Shown here: in pieces, positions 20,297-29,779 of the stretch
Layout of the letters: each line of letters opens with the position of its first letter
Position numbering within the stretch: position 1 is the first letter of the stretch
NCBI GenBank assembly: GCA_025355725.1
Contig: JANXZC010000079.1
Span: 66,680-105,800, forward strand
From: Syntrophus sp. (in: bacteria)
GTDB lineage: Bacteria > Desulfobacterota > Syntrophia > Syntrophales > UBA8958
Length of the DNA stretch: 39,121 bases
Reading direction: 5' to 3'
Made by a program: the position numbers and the translations under genes
The notes under the pieces: model-generated
The model's input: the letters and a program-made list of their open reading frames with translations, nothing else
Told to the model about the DNA's origin: nothing
The model's database searches: none

Positions 20297-23113
20297 ATGG
20301 ACTTCATCCGGATTAAGGGCGCTTCCCAGCATAACCTCAAACATGTAAATATTGATATCCCCCGGGATCAGCTGGTGGTGATTACCGGCGTCAGCGGGTC
20401 CGGGAAATCCTCACTGGCCTTTGATACCATTTACGCCGAGGGCCAGCGGCGCTATGTGGAGTCCCTTTCCGCCTATGCCCGTCAATTCATCGGTCAGATG
20501 GACAAGCCGGATGTCGAATCCATCGAAGGACTCTCCCCGGCGATTGCCATCGAACAGCGGACAGCGAGTCATAACCCCCGTTCCACCGTCGGCACGGTCA
20601 CGGAAATTTATGACTATCTGCGCCTGCTGTATGCCCGGATCGGGATTCCCCATTGCTATCAGTGCGGTAAGGAAATCCGCTCCCAGACCATCGATATGAT
20701 GGTCGATGCCATCCTCGCTTTTCCGGAGAAAACGAAGTTTAATATCCTGGCCCCGATTGTGAGGGGGAAAAAGGGGGAGTTTCATAAGGAATTAAAGAAA
20801 CTTCTGAAGGACGGGTTCGTCCGTATCCGGGTAGATGGGGAGGTCAGGGAATTAACTGATGACATCGTTTTGGACAAGCAGAAACGGCATGACATAGAGG
20901 TGCTGGTAGATCGCCTGCTCCTCAGGGATGGTATCAGAAAACGCCTGCGTGACTCACTGGAGACGGCCTCTCGCCTCTCCGAAGGCCTGGTCTGTATCCA
21001 GGCGGCGGGGAGGGATGAGCTTCTCTTCAGCGAAAAATACGCCTGCCCGGATTGCGGTATCAGCGTTCCCGATCTTGCCCCACGGATGTTCTCTTTCAAT
21101 AGTCCTTACGGGGCCTGTTCGGAGTGCGATGGCCTGGGAAGTAAGATGTTTTTTGACGAAAGCCTCGTCGTTCCCGATACGGGTCTGTCGATTCGGGAAG
21201 GGTCCATCGTCCCCTGGGCCGGCCGCAACTCCTTAAACTATCATCAGATGCTCGATGTTCTTGCCGAGCATTATGCTTTCGACCTCAATACCCCTTTTGT
21301 TGAGCTGTCCCCACAGGTAAAGAAGGCACTGCTGTATGGATCGGGGAAAGAGAAGATAAAATTTTATACCGACCGGGGCGGTCGTCGGTACTTCTATTCC
21401 CGGACTTTCGAGGGCGTCCTTAATGAACTGAACCGGCGCTACCTGGAAACGCAGTCCAATTCGGTCCGGATGGATCTTTCCCACTATATCAACATGCGGG
21501 AATGTCCCGTCTGTCATGGGGCGAGACTGAAAAAAGAAACACTGGCCGTTACTGTAGCGGGTAAAAATATTGATGATGTCTGCCGGCTTTCCATTCGGGA
21601 GGCCTTTAACTTTTTTCAAGATCTTCCCCTGAGCGACAAGGAGACACAAATAGCCGAGCGTATTCTCAAAGAGATTCGGGAGCGGCTGCGCTTTCTTCTC
21701 GATGTGGGCATGGATTACCTGAGCCTGGACCGTTCATCAGGGACTCTTTCCGGGGGCGAGGGGCAGCGGATTCGCCTGGCCACCCAGATCGGATCCGGAC
21801 TGGTCGGCGTCCTGTACGTCCTCGATGAACCGACCGTGGGTCTTCACCAGCGAGACAACGTCCGACTGATTTCAACCCTGAAGAAACTGCGTGATTTAGG
21901 CAACACGGTCCTGGTCGTCGAACATGACGCCGATATGATGATGGCCTCCAATCAAATCATCGATATGGGACCGGGGGCGGGTTTTGATGGGGGCGAGGTG
22001 GTGTTCCAGGGCAGCCCGCAGGAGATTTTCCGGGATAGCCATTCTCTGACAGGCCAGTATCTCTCCGGACGGATATCGATCCCCATCCCGGAGAAGAGAA
22101 GGGCGCCGAACAGCCGGTACATAATTATCGAGGGGGCTCACGAGCACAACCTGAAAGACATCGATATCCGCATACCTGTTGGCATCTTCACCGCAGTAAC
22201 GGGTGTTTCCGGTTCGGGAAAGAGCACGATGATCATCGAGACCCTCTACAAGGCCATTGCCCACCGTATCAACCGGCAAAAGGGCAACATTGGAAAGATA
22301 AAGAAAATAGTGGATCTTGGCGGTGTTGAGCGGGTTATTCTCATGAACCAGCAGCCGATCGGTCGGACGCCCCGCTCCAATCCCGTCACCTATACCGGCA
22401 TTTTTGTCCATATCCGCGATCTCTTTACAGGTCTTGCGGATTCCCGGATACGCGGCTACCGGCCCGGCCGATTCAGCTTCAATGTTAAGGGCGGACGGTG
22501 CGAGGCATGCGAGGGCAACGGTCTAATCAAGATCGAGATGCATTTTCTGCCTGACGTCTATGTAACCTGCGATGTCTGTCAGGGTCGGCGTTTCAACCAG
22601 GATACCCTCGACATATATTACAAGGAAAAGAATATCTCCGATGTCCTGAATATGACGGTCCAACAGGGACTGATCTTTTTTGAGAACATACCGGGGATTC
22701 GTCAGAAGCTCCAGCTTCTGGCGGATGTCGGCCTTGGTTACATTCGTCTCGGTCAATCCGCGACCACCCTTTCCGGAGGCGAGGCCCAGCGGATCAAGCT
22801 GTCCCGGGAGCTGGGGAAGAGGGCGAACAGCAATACCCTTTATATCCTTGACGAACCGACTATCGGCCTGCACTTTGAAGACATTCAGAAGCTCCTGACA
22901 GTTCTCATGCGCCTTGTGGACATGGGGAACACCGTAATCGTCATCGAACACAATCTCGATGTCATTAAGTCTGCCGACTACATAATTGATCTTGGTCCCG
23001 AGGGTGGTCCCGGTGGGGGCATGATCGTCGCTTCCGGCACACCGGAGGCGGTGGCCCTTACAGAATCCTCTCTGACAGGACAATTCCTGCGGAAGGTCAT
23101 GCCGCAAGGCTAA
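20297..23113 (+). CDS. uvrA: Excinuclease ABC subunit UvrA
   Basis: The protein has 938 residues, standard for UvrA. The first ABC half has Walker A GVSGSGKSSLAFDT, the UvrB-binding and insertion regions, and ABC signature LSGGEGQRIRLA with LYVLDEPTVGLH. The second half has Walker A GVSGSGKSTMI, a zinc module CEACEGNG...CDVCQGRRF, and LSGGEAQRIKLS with LYILDEPTIGLH. Further zinc-type pairs occur at CYQCGK and CPDCG...CSECDG. UvrA with UvrB scans DNA for helix-distorting damage in nucleotide excision repair. It follows the SurA-like gene by 5 nt, downstream of mfd, whose product recruits it. Confidence 0.98.
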   Translation: MDFIRIKGASQHNLKHVNIDIPRDQLVVITGVSGSGKSSLAFDTIYAEGQRRYVESLSAYARQFIGQMDKPDVESIEGLSPAIAIEQRTASHNPRSTVGTVTEIYDYLRLLYARIGIPHCYQCGKEIRSQTIDMMVDAILAFPEKTKFNILAPIVRGKKGEFHKELKKLLKDGFVRIRVDGEVRELTDDIVLDKQKRHDIEVLVDRLLLRDGIRKRLRDSLETASRLSEGLVCIQAAGRDELLFSEKYACPDCGISVPDLAPRMFSFNSPYGACSECDGLGSKMFFDESLVVPDTGLSIREGSIVPWAGRNSLNYHQMLDVLAEHYAFDLNTPFVELSPQVKKALLYGSGKEKIKFYTDRGGRRYFYSRTFEGVLNELNRRYLETQSNSVRMDLSHYINMRECPVCHGARLKKETLAVTVAGKNIDDVCRLSIREAFNFFQDLPLSDKETQIAERILKEIRERLRFLLDVGMDYLSLDRSSGTLSGGEGQRIRLATQIGSGLVGVLYVLDEPTVGLHQRDNVRLISTLKKLRDLGNTVLVVEHDADMMMASNQIIDMGPGAGFDGGEVVFQGSPQEIFRDSHSLTGQYLSGRISIPIPEKRRAPNSRYIIIEGAHEHNLKDIDIRIPVGIFTAVTGVSGSGKSTMIIETLYKAIAHRINRQKGNIGKIKKIVDLGGVERVILMNQQPIGRTPRSNPVTYTGIFVHIRDLFTGLADSRIRGYRPGRFSFNVKGGRCEACEGNGLIKIEMHFLPDVYVTCDVCQGRRFNQDTLDIYYKEKNISDVLNMTVQQGLIFFENIPGIRQKLQLLADVGLGYIRLGQSATTLSGGEAQRIKLSRELGKRANSNTLYILDEPTIGLHFEDIQKLLTVLMRLVDMGNTVIVIEHNLDVIKSADYIIDLGPEGGPGGGMIVASGTPEAVALTESSLTGQFLRKVMPQG

Positions 23114-23233
23114 GTGCTATGAAGCATGGCTAAAAAATTTCTTGTTTCCGTTGATTATTTAGCAATGTTAGTATATTTGTGTATGTCTGGAAACCGACAT
23201 TGCTTTTGAAATGACGAACGTAGAGAATACAAG

Positions 23234-24007
23234 ATGAATCAGGACCGAGAAACACTGGGGCAATTTCTTAAGGGCGAGAGAGAATTACACCTTGTGTCTG
23301 TCCAGGAAATGGCCCTTTCGGCGGGTGTGGCGGAATCACTCCTTAACGCCCTGGAAGATGACGATTTCGATGCCTTTAGTAATCGCTCCCAAGCCTTACA
23401 GCTTATCAAGCACTATGCCGCCTACCTGGATCTGAGCCAGAAAGAGGTATTGCGGCGCTTCGGATTGCAGTGGAATCTCTATGGCGGGGTGAAACGAGTT
23501 CCGAAATTATCGCATTTTACGGATGCCGAACCTTCCCCCAATAAGCCAGTCTGGATCAAGGGCAAAGGGATTCCTTCCGTAGTTATTCCGAAAATTAAGA
23601 TGCGGCTGACCCTTGTTGTCATGGTCCTTATTGTCGGATTCGTCCTTTTTGTTTATCTGCCCGGTTCGAAACAGGACACCGCGCCGCCGGAGCCTTTATC
23701 GCCGCCTGAGATGGAGCATAAGACCGCTCCGCCTCAGAGAAGCACTCTTCCGCCCGAGATCGACATAGGAAGGACAGATTCATCACGAAAAAACGTCCCT
23801 GCTGCCGATAGCCATGCCGTTCGCGCCGTTATTGGCAAAAAAACCCCGCCCCAGCCGAAGAGCGTCAAGGTTATCGGAAATAGTGATACGAAACGGTATC
23901 ATTTGCCGGGAATGAGATACTATGAACAGATTAAGGCATATCACAGAGTCGTTTTTCGTTCCGAAAAGGAAGCTATAAGCGCCGGCTATCGTAAAGCCCG
24001 TGAATGA
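23234..24007 (+). CDS. Membrane HTH (RodZ-like) protein with C-terminal Ada-type metal-binding-like motif
   Basis: The protein has 257 residues. Residues 1-85 form a helix-turn-helix region like the RodZ N-terminus (LGQFLKGERELHLVSVQEMA...LLNALEDDDFDAF). A single membrane helix spans about residues 118-140 (LTLVVMVLIVGFVLFVYLPG), followed by a Pro-rich linker. The last 40 residues (YHLPGMRYYEQI, then FRSEKEAISAGYRKARE) match the Ada-type zinc-binding/nuclease-adjacent motif in spacing. However, the usual Cys after YHLP is replaced (YHLPGM), so metal binding is doubtful. The N-terminus is cytoplasmic and the tail periplasmic. Its position after uvrA, 120 nt away, may reflect shared transcription. 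Its role is unknown; envelope organisation is a guess from RodZ. Confidence 0.75.
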   Translation: MNQDRETLGQFLKGERELHLVSVQEMALSAGVAESLLNALEDDDFDAFSNRSQALQLIKHYAAYLDLSQKEVLRRFGLQWNLYGGVKRVPKLSHFTDAEPSPNKPVWIKGKGIPSVVIPKIKMRLTLVVMVLIVGFVLFVYLPGSKQDTAPPEPLSPPEMEHKTAPPQRSTLPPEIDIGRTDSSRKNVPAADSHAVRAVIGKKTPPQPKSVKVIGNSDTKRYHLPGMRYYEQIKAYHRVVFRSEKEAISAGYRKARE

Positions 24008-24022
24008 CCGGCATCTTACGAT

Positions 24023-25372
24023 TCAACGGCGGCCTCCCGCCGCAACCTTGATCTCATCCTCGGAGGTTGAGCCATTTTTCAGGTCGGGGTAGTAGCCATC
24101 AGGAGTAATCTCTATGAATTTGCCGTTCTGCCACTCCCCGACAAACTTTTCCCCGTTATGGCTGATCATCGTACCTTGGCCATGATACTCGTTATCCCGG
24201 AATTGGCCGACATACTTTGATCCGTTGGTAAAGCCGACCGTCCCGTGTCCGTGTTTCTTCCCGAGCTTGAACTGACCTGTATATTGTCCGTCCGATCGTG
24301 TCATGGTTCCCTGTCCATGGAGCATCCCGTTTTCAAACTGGCCCACATACTTCCCGCCGTCCGGGTAGGTCATGGTTCCCTGTCCGTCAAACATGTTATT
24401 CTTCCACTGACCGCTGTATTCCTTGCCGTTGGCGAAGGTCGCCGAACCCTGGCCTTCCATTAATCCGTCCCGGAATTGACCGGTGTATTTTCGCCCGTCC
24501 GGGTAGGTCATGGTCCCATGGCCGTTGATGCCGTCGTCCTGGAATTGTCCTGCATAAACGCGCCCGTCGATAAAATGGACGGTCCCCTGACCGCTCATGA
24601 CATTGTTTTTCCACTCTCCTACATATTGCGTCCCGTCGGGGTTGGCCAGCGTCCCCCGGCCCAGTTTCTTTCCCTCCCGAAACTGCCCGACGAATTTCCC
24701 CCCATCCTTGTCGATCAGTGTCCCCCGACCGCTGAACTGGTTATCTTTGAATTGGCCTGTGTATGTGCGCCCGTCCGGGTAGGTCATGACCCCGTTGCCA
24801 TCCATTTTATTATCCTTCCATTCCCCGACGTAATGCAGGCCATCGCGGTCGGTCATGGTTCCCTGTCCATGGAAAAGGCTGTTTTTAAACTGACCGACGT
24901 ATGTTCGTCCGTCAGGGAACGAGATAGTTCCCTGACCATGAAAACGGTTGTGGTTGAACTGGCCGATATATTTTGCGCCGTCCGGGAAGGTCATGCTTCC
25001 CTGACCGTGCTGTTCACCGTCTTTCCATGCCCCGACGTAAGTCTTACCATTGGAAAAGGTCATGGTTCCATGACCGCTGTATTCTCCGTTGAGGAACTGG
25101 CCGATGTACAGGGCGCCGTCGGGATAGGTCACGCTTCCCTGGCCGTCCATTTTATTGTCTTTCCACTCGCCGGTATAGGTAATGCCCCCCGGATAGGTGA
25201 GAACGCCCTGTCCTTCCCAGCGTCCCTCCTTCCACTCCCCGGTGTATTTCATCCCCCCCGGATAAGTCATCGATCCCTGGCCGCTCATGGGCGGCCTTTT
25301 CTCCAGGCCATCTTCCCTGACGATCTTTTTTCGGGACATCCTTTTCAAAAGCTTATTTAAGAAAACAGACAT
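24023..25372 (-). CDS. MORN-repeat protein, 17 tandem repeats
   Basis: The protein has 449 residues. After a basic 30-residue N-terminus (MSVFLNKLLKRMSRKK), residues 31-420 are 17 tandem MORN units of 23 residues, with one unit of 22. The consensus is G-Q-G-T-M-T-Y-P-D-G-x-x-Y-x-G-Q-F-K-x. A short polar tail follows. There is no signal peptide or membrane span, so it is cytoplasmic, although the basic start could touch the membrane. MORN arrays form long beta-sheet rods used as scaffolds or lipid-contact surfaces; bacterial members are poorly understood. At the DNA level it is a 69-bp tandem array, prone to changing copy number. It is convergent with the HTH gene (16-nt gap), and its upstream region has a paired 15-bp direct repeat. 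Confidence 0.9.
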   Translation of the reverse strand: MSVFLNKLLKRMSRKKIVREDGLEKRPPMSGQGSMTYPGGMKYTGEWKEGRWEGQGVLTYPGGITYTGEWKDNKMDGQGSVTYPDGALYIGQFLNGEYSGHGTMTFSNGKTYVGAWKDGEQHGQGSMTFPDGAKYIGQFNHNRFHGQGTISFPDGRTYVGQFKNSLFHGQGTMTDRDGLHYVGEWKDNKMDGNGVMTYPDGRTYTGQFKDNQFSGRGTLIDKDGGKFVGQFREGKKLGRGTLANPDGTQYVGEWKNNVMSGQGTVHFIDGRVYAGQFQDDGINGHGTMTYPDGRKYTGQFRDGLMEGQGSATFANGKEYSGQWKNNMFDGQGTMTYPDGGKYVGQFENGMLHGQGTMTRSDGQYTGQFKLGKKHGHGTVGFTNGSKYVGQFRDNEYHGQGTMISHNGEKFVGEWQNGKFIEITPDGYYPDLKNGSTSEDEIKVAAGGRR

Positions 25373-25883
25373 GTCTTTCCCTCATTCCAAAACTGAAATA
25401 AAGATCTTTAATGACATCTGGGTACACATGATCAGAAGTGTGTGGATAATACAGCATTAGATCTTTAATGACAATTTATTTTTATTCAATATTGAATATT
25501 TCTGCAAATAAAAAGAGGAATGAAATCTGGCAGGTTGGGGAAAGACTGGGATAGAATCTCCGGACAAAGAAACGGTAAGGAGAGAACGGTCCAATCATTT
25601 TTCACCTTCACTCACAAGGAAATACTTGGTAATTATCCTTCAAAATGTAGGGTAAAACTCTATCAATGATAACGGATTGAAACGTGCAGATTTTTGATCG
25701 TGATTTTTCCGGCGAGAGGTGGTATTCTCCACCTCCTTGAGATCAAGTGTAGCGAAATTGTGTGGAAACCCAACCTTCCAGATGGTACTTGGCACTAATT
25801 GAAGATTCATTCGGTTTTTTTGAAAATTATCAAGCAGGCAAAGCCCGACATTCGTTACCTTTCGATCCCCACAAGTCAACTCA
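25373..25883. other. Divergent intergenic region of 511 bp
   Basis: This region separates the MORN gene (minus) from the hybrid kinase gene (plus), so it must hold both promoters. It contains two copies of a 15-bp direct repeat (see 25402-25473) and a 7-bp hairpin, GAGGTGG with CCACCTC, at 25716-25735. A 79-codon minus-strand frame (25640-25879) lacks a ribosome site and recognisable sequence and is not called. Confidence 0.5.
25402..25473. repeat. Pair of 15-bp direct repeats upstream of the MORN gene
   Basis: AGATCTTTAATGACA occurs at 25402-25416 and again, identical, at 25459-25473, with starts 57 bp apart. It lies 30-100 bp upstream of the MORN start codon, the usual place for an operator. 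The spacing is not a whole number of helical turns (about 5.4). Its function is unknown. Confidence 0.7.
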
Positions 25884-28800
25884 ATGAACAGGGATAATAA
25901 GATGCAAGATCAACGCAAAACAAAGAAGGATTTGATTCAGGAACTGATTTCTCTCAGACAGAAGGTTGCAGAGTCGGGGCGATCGAAATCAGATAAGCCA
26001 ACTCCGGCAGGGCAGTTAACCCTTGAGAGCGAAGCACAATACCGAAGGCTCTTCGAGACTGCAACAATTGGAATCTTTCAGTCTTCATCGGAAGGAAAGG
26101 TGATCAGTGCCAATCCTGTATTTGCAAGGATGTTCGGCTATGAATCACCAGAAGACGTCATTGTCTCAGTGAAAGATGTCGCCGCCGACATGTATGTAGA
26201 TCCGCAGCGCCGATCGGAAATTGTGCGCCTGATGATTGAAAATCCAAACCTGAGAAGCTTCGAGAACATTTATCGCCGCAAGGATGGCAGCACTTTCACG
26301 GGTAATCTGCACATATGGCCGGTCCAGGATGCTGATGGATGCCTGTTAACTATAGAGGGTTTCGTTGAGGATATCACCGAGCGAAAGCGGGCGGAAGAGG
26401 AACTGCGCCTGATGAATGTGTTCCTGGACTCGATTGTGGAGAATATCCCGGATATGATCTTTCTCAAGGATGCTGGGGAACTCCGGTTCATCCGGTTCAA
26501 TCGGGCGGGAGAGGATCTGCTGGGTCATTCCAGGGACGACCTGCTGGGGAAGAACGATTATGATTTCTTCCCGAAGGAGCAGGCAGACTTTTTTACAAAG
26601 AAGGATCGGGAGGTTCTGCACGGGAAGAAGGTTGTGTATATCACGGAAGAACCGATTCAAACCCGCAACAAGGGAGAGCGCATACTGCACACCAAGAAAG
26701 TGCCGATCCTGGACGCGAGGGGGAAACCTGCCTACCTGCTGGGTATCTCCGAGGACATCACCGAAAGAAAGCTGTCTGAGGAAAAATTGAAGGCTGCGGA
26801 AGGGATATATAGAAACATTTTTATGAATTCCCAGACCGGATTATTTCGAACAGATATAGAAACAGGCATAATGCTTGAGGCTAACGATAGTATGGCTCGA
26901 TTTGCTGGGTATAAAAATCGTGAAGAGCTTTTGTCCAGTAACTTCAATATTGCAGAAAGATACGTTGATCCTGACGCTCGTAAGAAGATGCTCGCCCTCA
27001 TAAAGGAGCATGGTCAGTGTGACAACTATGAAGCACTGTTCAGACGTAACGATGGCTCAGTCATGTGGATTCGTTTATCTGCTAGACTTGTTCCTGCTAA
27101 ACTGTGGCTGGAAGGAGTGGCAGAAGAAATCACTGATAGAAAGCAGGCGGAGGATGCGCTGCGTGAGAGTGAGGGGAAATACCGTTTGATGGCGGAAAAC
27201 ATGGCCGACCTCATATCGGTCATGGATATGGATCTGCGTTTTACCTATATCAGCCCGTCTATCATGCGTGTTCTTGGATTCACAGTTGCAGAAGCCATGG
27301 GGCAGAACCTTGACCAGATTATGACTCCTGAATCTTTGCAGATCGTTCTTGCGGCCTTTGAAGAAGAGATGAAATTGGAAGTCAGTGGAACGGCATGTCC
27401 CGATAGAATCCGTGTCATGGAGCTTGAAGAATACAAGAAGAACGGGGCTACCGTCTGGTTGGAGACCAGCTTGTCCTTTCTGCGCGGCAAGGACTACAAG
27501 CCTACAGCGATACTTGCTGTGAGCCGGGACATCACCGCGCGTCGGCAGGCCGAGGAGACGCTAAGAGAAACCCAGAGGAGACTGGCGGACATCATTGAAT
27601 TTCTTCCGGACGCGACCCTGGTAATTGACAGGGCTGGTAAGGTGATGGCCTGGAACCGCGCCATCGAATCCATGACCGGGGTCAGATCGGAGGAGATGCT
27701 GGGCAAGGGCAATTATGAGTACGCACATCCTTTCTACGGGGAGAGGAGGCCCATTCTCATCGATCTTGCCCTTCATCCGGATCTGGAAAAAGAGAAGTCA
27801 TATACGTCCATTCAGAGAACGGGCGATATTATTATTGGAGAAGCCTACACGCCGGCGCTGGCGCCTGGGAATGTCCATCTGTCCGCAACTGCATCCGTGC
27901 TGAGGGATTCCAGGGGCGAGATCATCGCCGCTATCGAGTGTATTCGCAACAACACCGATCGTAAGAAAATGGAGGAACGCCTGCAGCGTTCAGAGAAGAT
28001 GGAATCTTTGGGGGTGCTGGCTGGTGGTGTGGCTCATGATCTGAACAATGTATTAGGCGTTATGGTTGGATATTCCGAATTACTTTTGCGTGAGTTACCG
28101 GAGGGAAGTCGCTCCGGCAAATACGCCAAGAACATTCTACAGGGAAGTGAAAGGGCGGCGGCCATCATCCAGGATCTGCTTACCATGGCCCGCCGGGGTG
28201 TTTCGGTATCGGAAACGGTAAACCTCAACCGGATCGTGACCGATTTCCTCAAGGCGCCTGAATTCGAACTCGTTAAACTTCAGCACTCCGACGTTTTGTT
28301 TCGGAGTCAATTGGAGACAGATCTGTTTAACATCAAGGGATCACCCGTTCATCTCTTCAAGACGATCATGAATCTCCTGTCGAATGCCGCGGAGTCGATA
28401 CAAGGCGTTGGTGAGGTCACAGTTACAACAGAGAGCCGCTATGTGGACACACCAATCACGGGCTACGAAAACACGCAGGAAGGGGAGTACGTGGTTTTGA
28501 CGATATCGGATACGGGTTCGGGGATTTCACAAATAGATCTGGGACGGATCTTTGAGCCGTTTTACACGAAGAAAGTCATGGGGCGGCGGAGCGGAACAGG
28601 CCTCGGTCTGGCGGTGGTCTGGGGAACCATAAAGGACCACGGCGGGTATATAGATGTGAGCAGTGAGGAGAATAAGGGCAGTACATTTACCCTGTATTTC
28701 CCGGTGGTACGAGATGCCTTGTCAAAAGTGGATCAGGGTCTGTCTCATGATACATACAACGGTCGGAGAGAGATCATTCTGGTTGTGGATGATGTTGAGG

Positions 28801-29132
28801 AGCAACGTTTGCTGGCTGCCACAATTCTAGGGGACCTGAATTACCTGGTGACAACGGTAGCAAGTGGCGAGGATGCCGTGGAATATCTCAGAGCAAACAA
28901 GCCAGATCTGATCGTCTTGGACATGATCATGGATCCCGGCATCGACGGTCTGGAAACATACCGCCGGATACTGGAAATTCATCCGCAGCAGAAGGCGATA
29001 ATCGTCAGCGGCTTCGCCAAGACCGATCGGGTCGGAACAGCCCAAGCACTCGGAGCGGGTGAATACGTAAAGAAACCCTATGTAATCGAGAAGCTCGGCG
29101 TAGCCATTCGCAAGGAACTTGATAGAGAATAG
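25884..29132 (+). CDS. Multi-PAS hybrid histidine kinase with C-terminal receiver
   Basis: The protein has 1082 residues from 25884; an ATG at 25902 has the better ribosome site (AGGGA) and may be the true start. A short coiled coil (10-35) is followed by about five PAS/PAC units (near 45-165, 175-290, 300-415, 430-555, 570-690), each ending in a DITERK- or EITDRK-type motif. The HisKA segment has phosphoacceptor His in GGVAHDLNNVLG (near 717). The ATPase domain has NLLSNAAESI, DTGSGIS and GTGLGLAVV (near 905). The receiver (960-1080) has VVDDVEEQ and Asp in LIVLDMIMDPGIDG. There is no membrane span or signal peptide, so it is a cytoplasmic sensor of redox, ligand or light type; no cofactor residues are obvious. 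No partner regulator is adjacent. Confidence 0.93.
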   Translation: MNRDNKMQDQRKTKKDLIQELISLRQKVAESGRSKSDKPTPAGQLTLESEAQYRRLFETATIGIFQSSSEGKVISANPVFARMFGYESPEDVIVSVKDVAADMYVDPQRRSEIVRLMIENPNLRSFENIYRRKDGSTFTGNLHIWPVQDADGCLLTIEGFVEDITERKRAEEELRLMNVFLDSIVENIPDMIFLKDAGELRFIRFNRAGEDLLGHSRDDLLGKNDYDFFPKEQADFFTKKDREVLHGKKVVYITEEPIQTRNKGERILHTKKVPILDARGKPAYLLGISEDITERKLSEEKLKAAEGIYRNIFMNSQTGLFRTDIETGIMLEANDSMARFAGYKNREELLSSNFNIAERYVDPDARKKMLALIKEHGQCDNYEALFRRNDGSVMWIRLSARLVPAKLWLEGVAEEITDRKQAEDALRESEGKYRLMAENMADLISVMDMDLRFTYISPSIMRVLGFTVAEAMGQNLDQIMTPESLQIVLAAFEEEMKLEVSGTACPDRIRVMELEEYKKNGATVWLETSLSFLRGKDYKPTAILAVSRDITARRQAEETLRETQRRLADIIEFLPDATLVIDRAGKVMAWNRAIESMTGVRSEEMLGKGNYEYAHPFYGERRPILIDLALHPDLEKEKSYTSIQRTGDIIIGEAYTPALAPGNVHLSATASVLRDSRGEIIAAIECIRNNTDRKKMEERLQRSEKMESLGVLAGGVAHDLNNVLGVMVGYSELLLRELPEGSRSGKYAKNILQGSERAAAIIQDLLTMARRGVSVSETVNLNRIVTDFLKAPEFELVKLQHSDVLFRSQLETDLFNIKGSPVHLFKTIMNLLSNAAESIQGVGEVTVTTESRYVDTPITGYENTQEGEYVVLTISDTGSGISQIDLGRIFEPFYTKKVMGRRSGTGLGLAVVWGTIKDHGGYIDVSSEENKGSTFTLYFPVVRDALSKVDQGLSHDTYNGRREIILVVDDVEEQRLLAATILGDLNYLVTTVASGEDAVEYLRANKPDLIVLDMIMDPGIDGLETYRRILEIHPQQKAIIVSGFAKTDRVGTAQALGAGEYVKKPYVIEKLGVAIRKELDRE

Positions 29133-29191
29133 GCACCTGTACTTCCACCAGAACAAGAGGAAGCTATACGTATCAACAGGATGAACCTCTT

Positions 29192-29659
29192 TTATGTAAC
29201 CTTCTTTTCCTTACCTTTTAGCAAGAGAAACGTCGCTGAGACACGGCAGACATTCTTTCCTTTATCATCCGTTACCAAACAATCTCCGATAACCAGACTG
29301 CTGCCCTTTTTAAATACGCTTGCTGTAGCAGTGAGTTCTCCTGAACTTACGGATGCCAGAAAGTTGCTTTTGAGTTCAATCGTGGTCAACCCTTCATGGG
29401 GGGTCAATGTGGAAACCATGGCGTGGGCAATGGCTTCATCCGCCAGGGCAACGATCAGGCCGCCCTGCATTTTGCCCGCACCCTGTAAATATTCAGGACG
29501 GACAGGCATACGAAATTGAGCATAGCCTTCTTTTAATTCGACAGGCTCAATGCCAATGAAATCCATAAAAGGATTCAGTCCCTTTTGCCCTGCTTTAATT
29601 TTTCCCAGATATTTAATGTAGTTAGGAATAATAAGCCTCCGTTTAATAATAAAAGTCAT
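29192..29659 (-). CDS. PaaI-family hotdog thioesterase
   Basis: The protein has 155 residues from the ATG at 29659; a TTG three codons earlier is possible. It has a hotdog fold of the PaaI/YbgC-like acyl-CoA thioesterase group. The landmark is QGAGKMQGGLIVALADEA, where the catalytic acidic residue sits in ADEA, followed by a strand TTIELKSNFLASV and the last strands ATASVFKKG and VCRVSATF. It would hydrolyse acyl-CoA or aryl-CoA in the cytoplasm. An aromatic or fatty acid degrader would use such an enzyme to free coenzyme A. It is convergent with the hybrid kinase gene and has no operon partner. Confidence 0.85.
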   Translation of the reverse strand: MTFIIKRRLIIPNYIKYLGKIKAGQKGLNPFMDFIGIEPVELKEGYAQFRMPVRPEYLQGAGKMQGGLIVALADEAIAHAMVSTLTPHEGLTTIELKSNFLASVSSGELTATASVFKKGSSLVIGDCLVTDDKGKNVCRVSATFLLLKGKEKKVT

Positions 29660-29779
29660 GAACCACAAAGGTTCATTCTGTGGACACCATATTTATTTCC
29701 TGGCCTTCCGGCCCGTCTTACCGCTCTTCAGAATCCTTGCTAAGGTCGCCTCCAAGCTTTCTACGGAACGAACCCATGA

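Noticed and set aside
24476-25360. A 294-codon plus-strand open frame
   Set aside because: It is the antisense shadow of the MORN array; its repeated pattern merely mirrors the 69-bp repeats.
24023-25372. The 69-bp tandem array as a CRISPR
   Set aside because: There are no spacers; the period is a whole number of codons and encodes MORN units in one frame.
25640-25879. A 79-codon minus-strand frame in the intergenic region
   Set aside because: It has no ribosome site and no domain, and it overlaps the expected promoter of the kinase gene.
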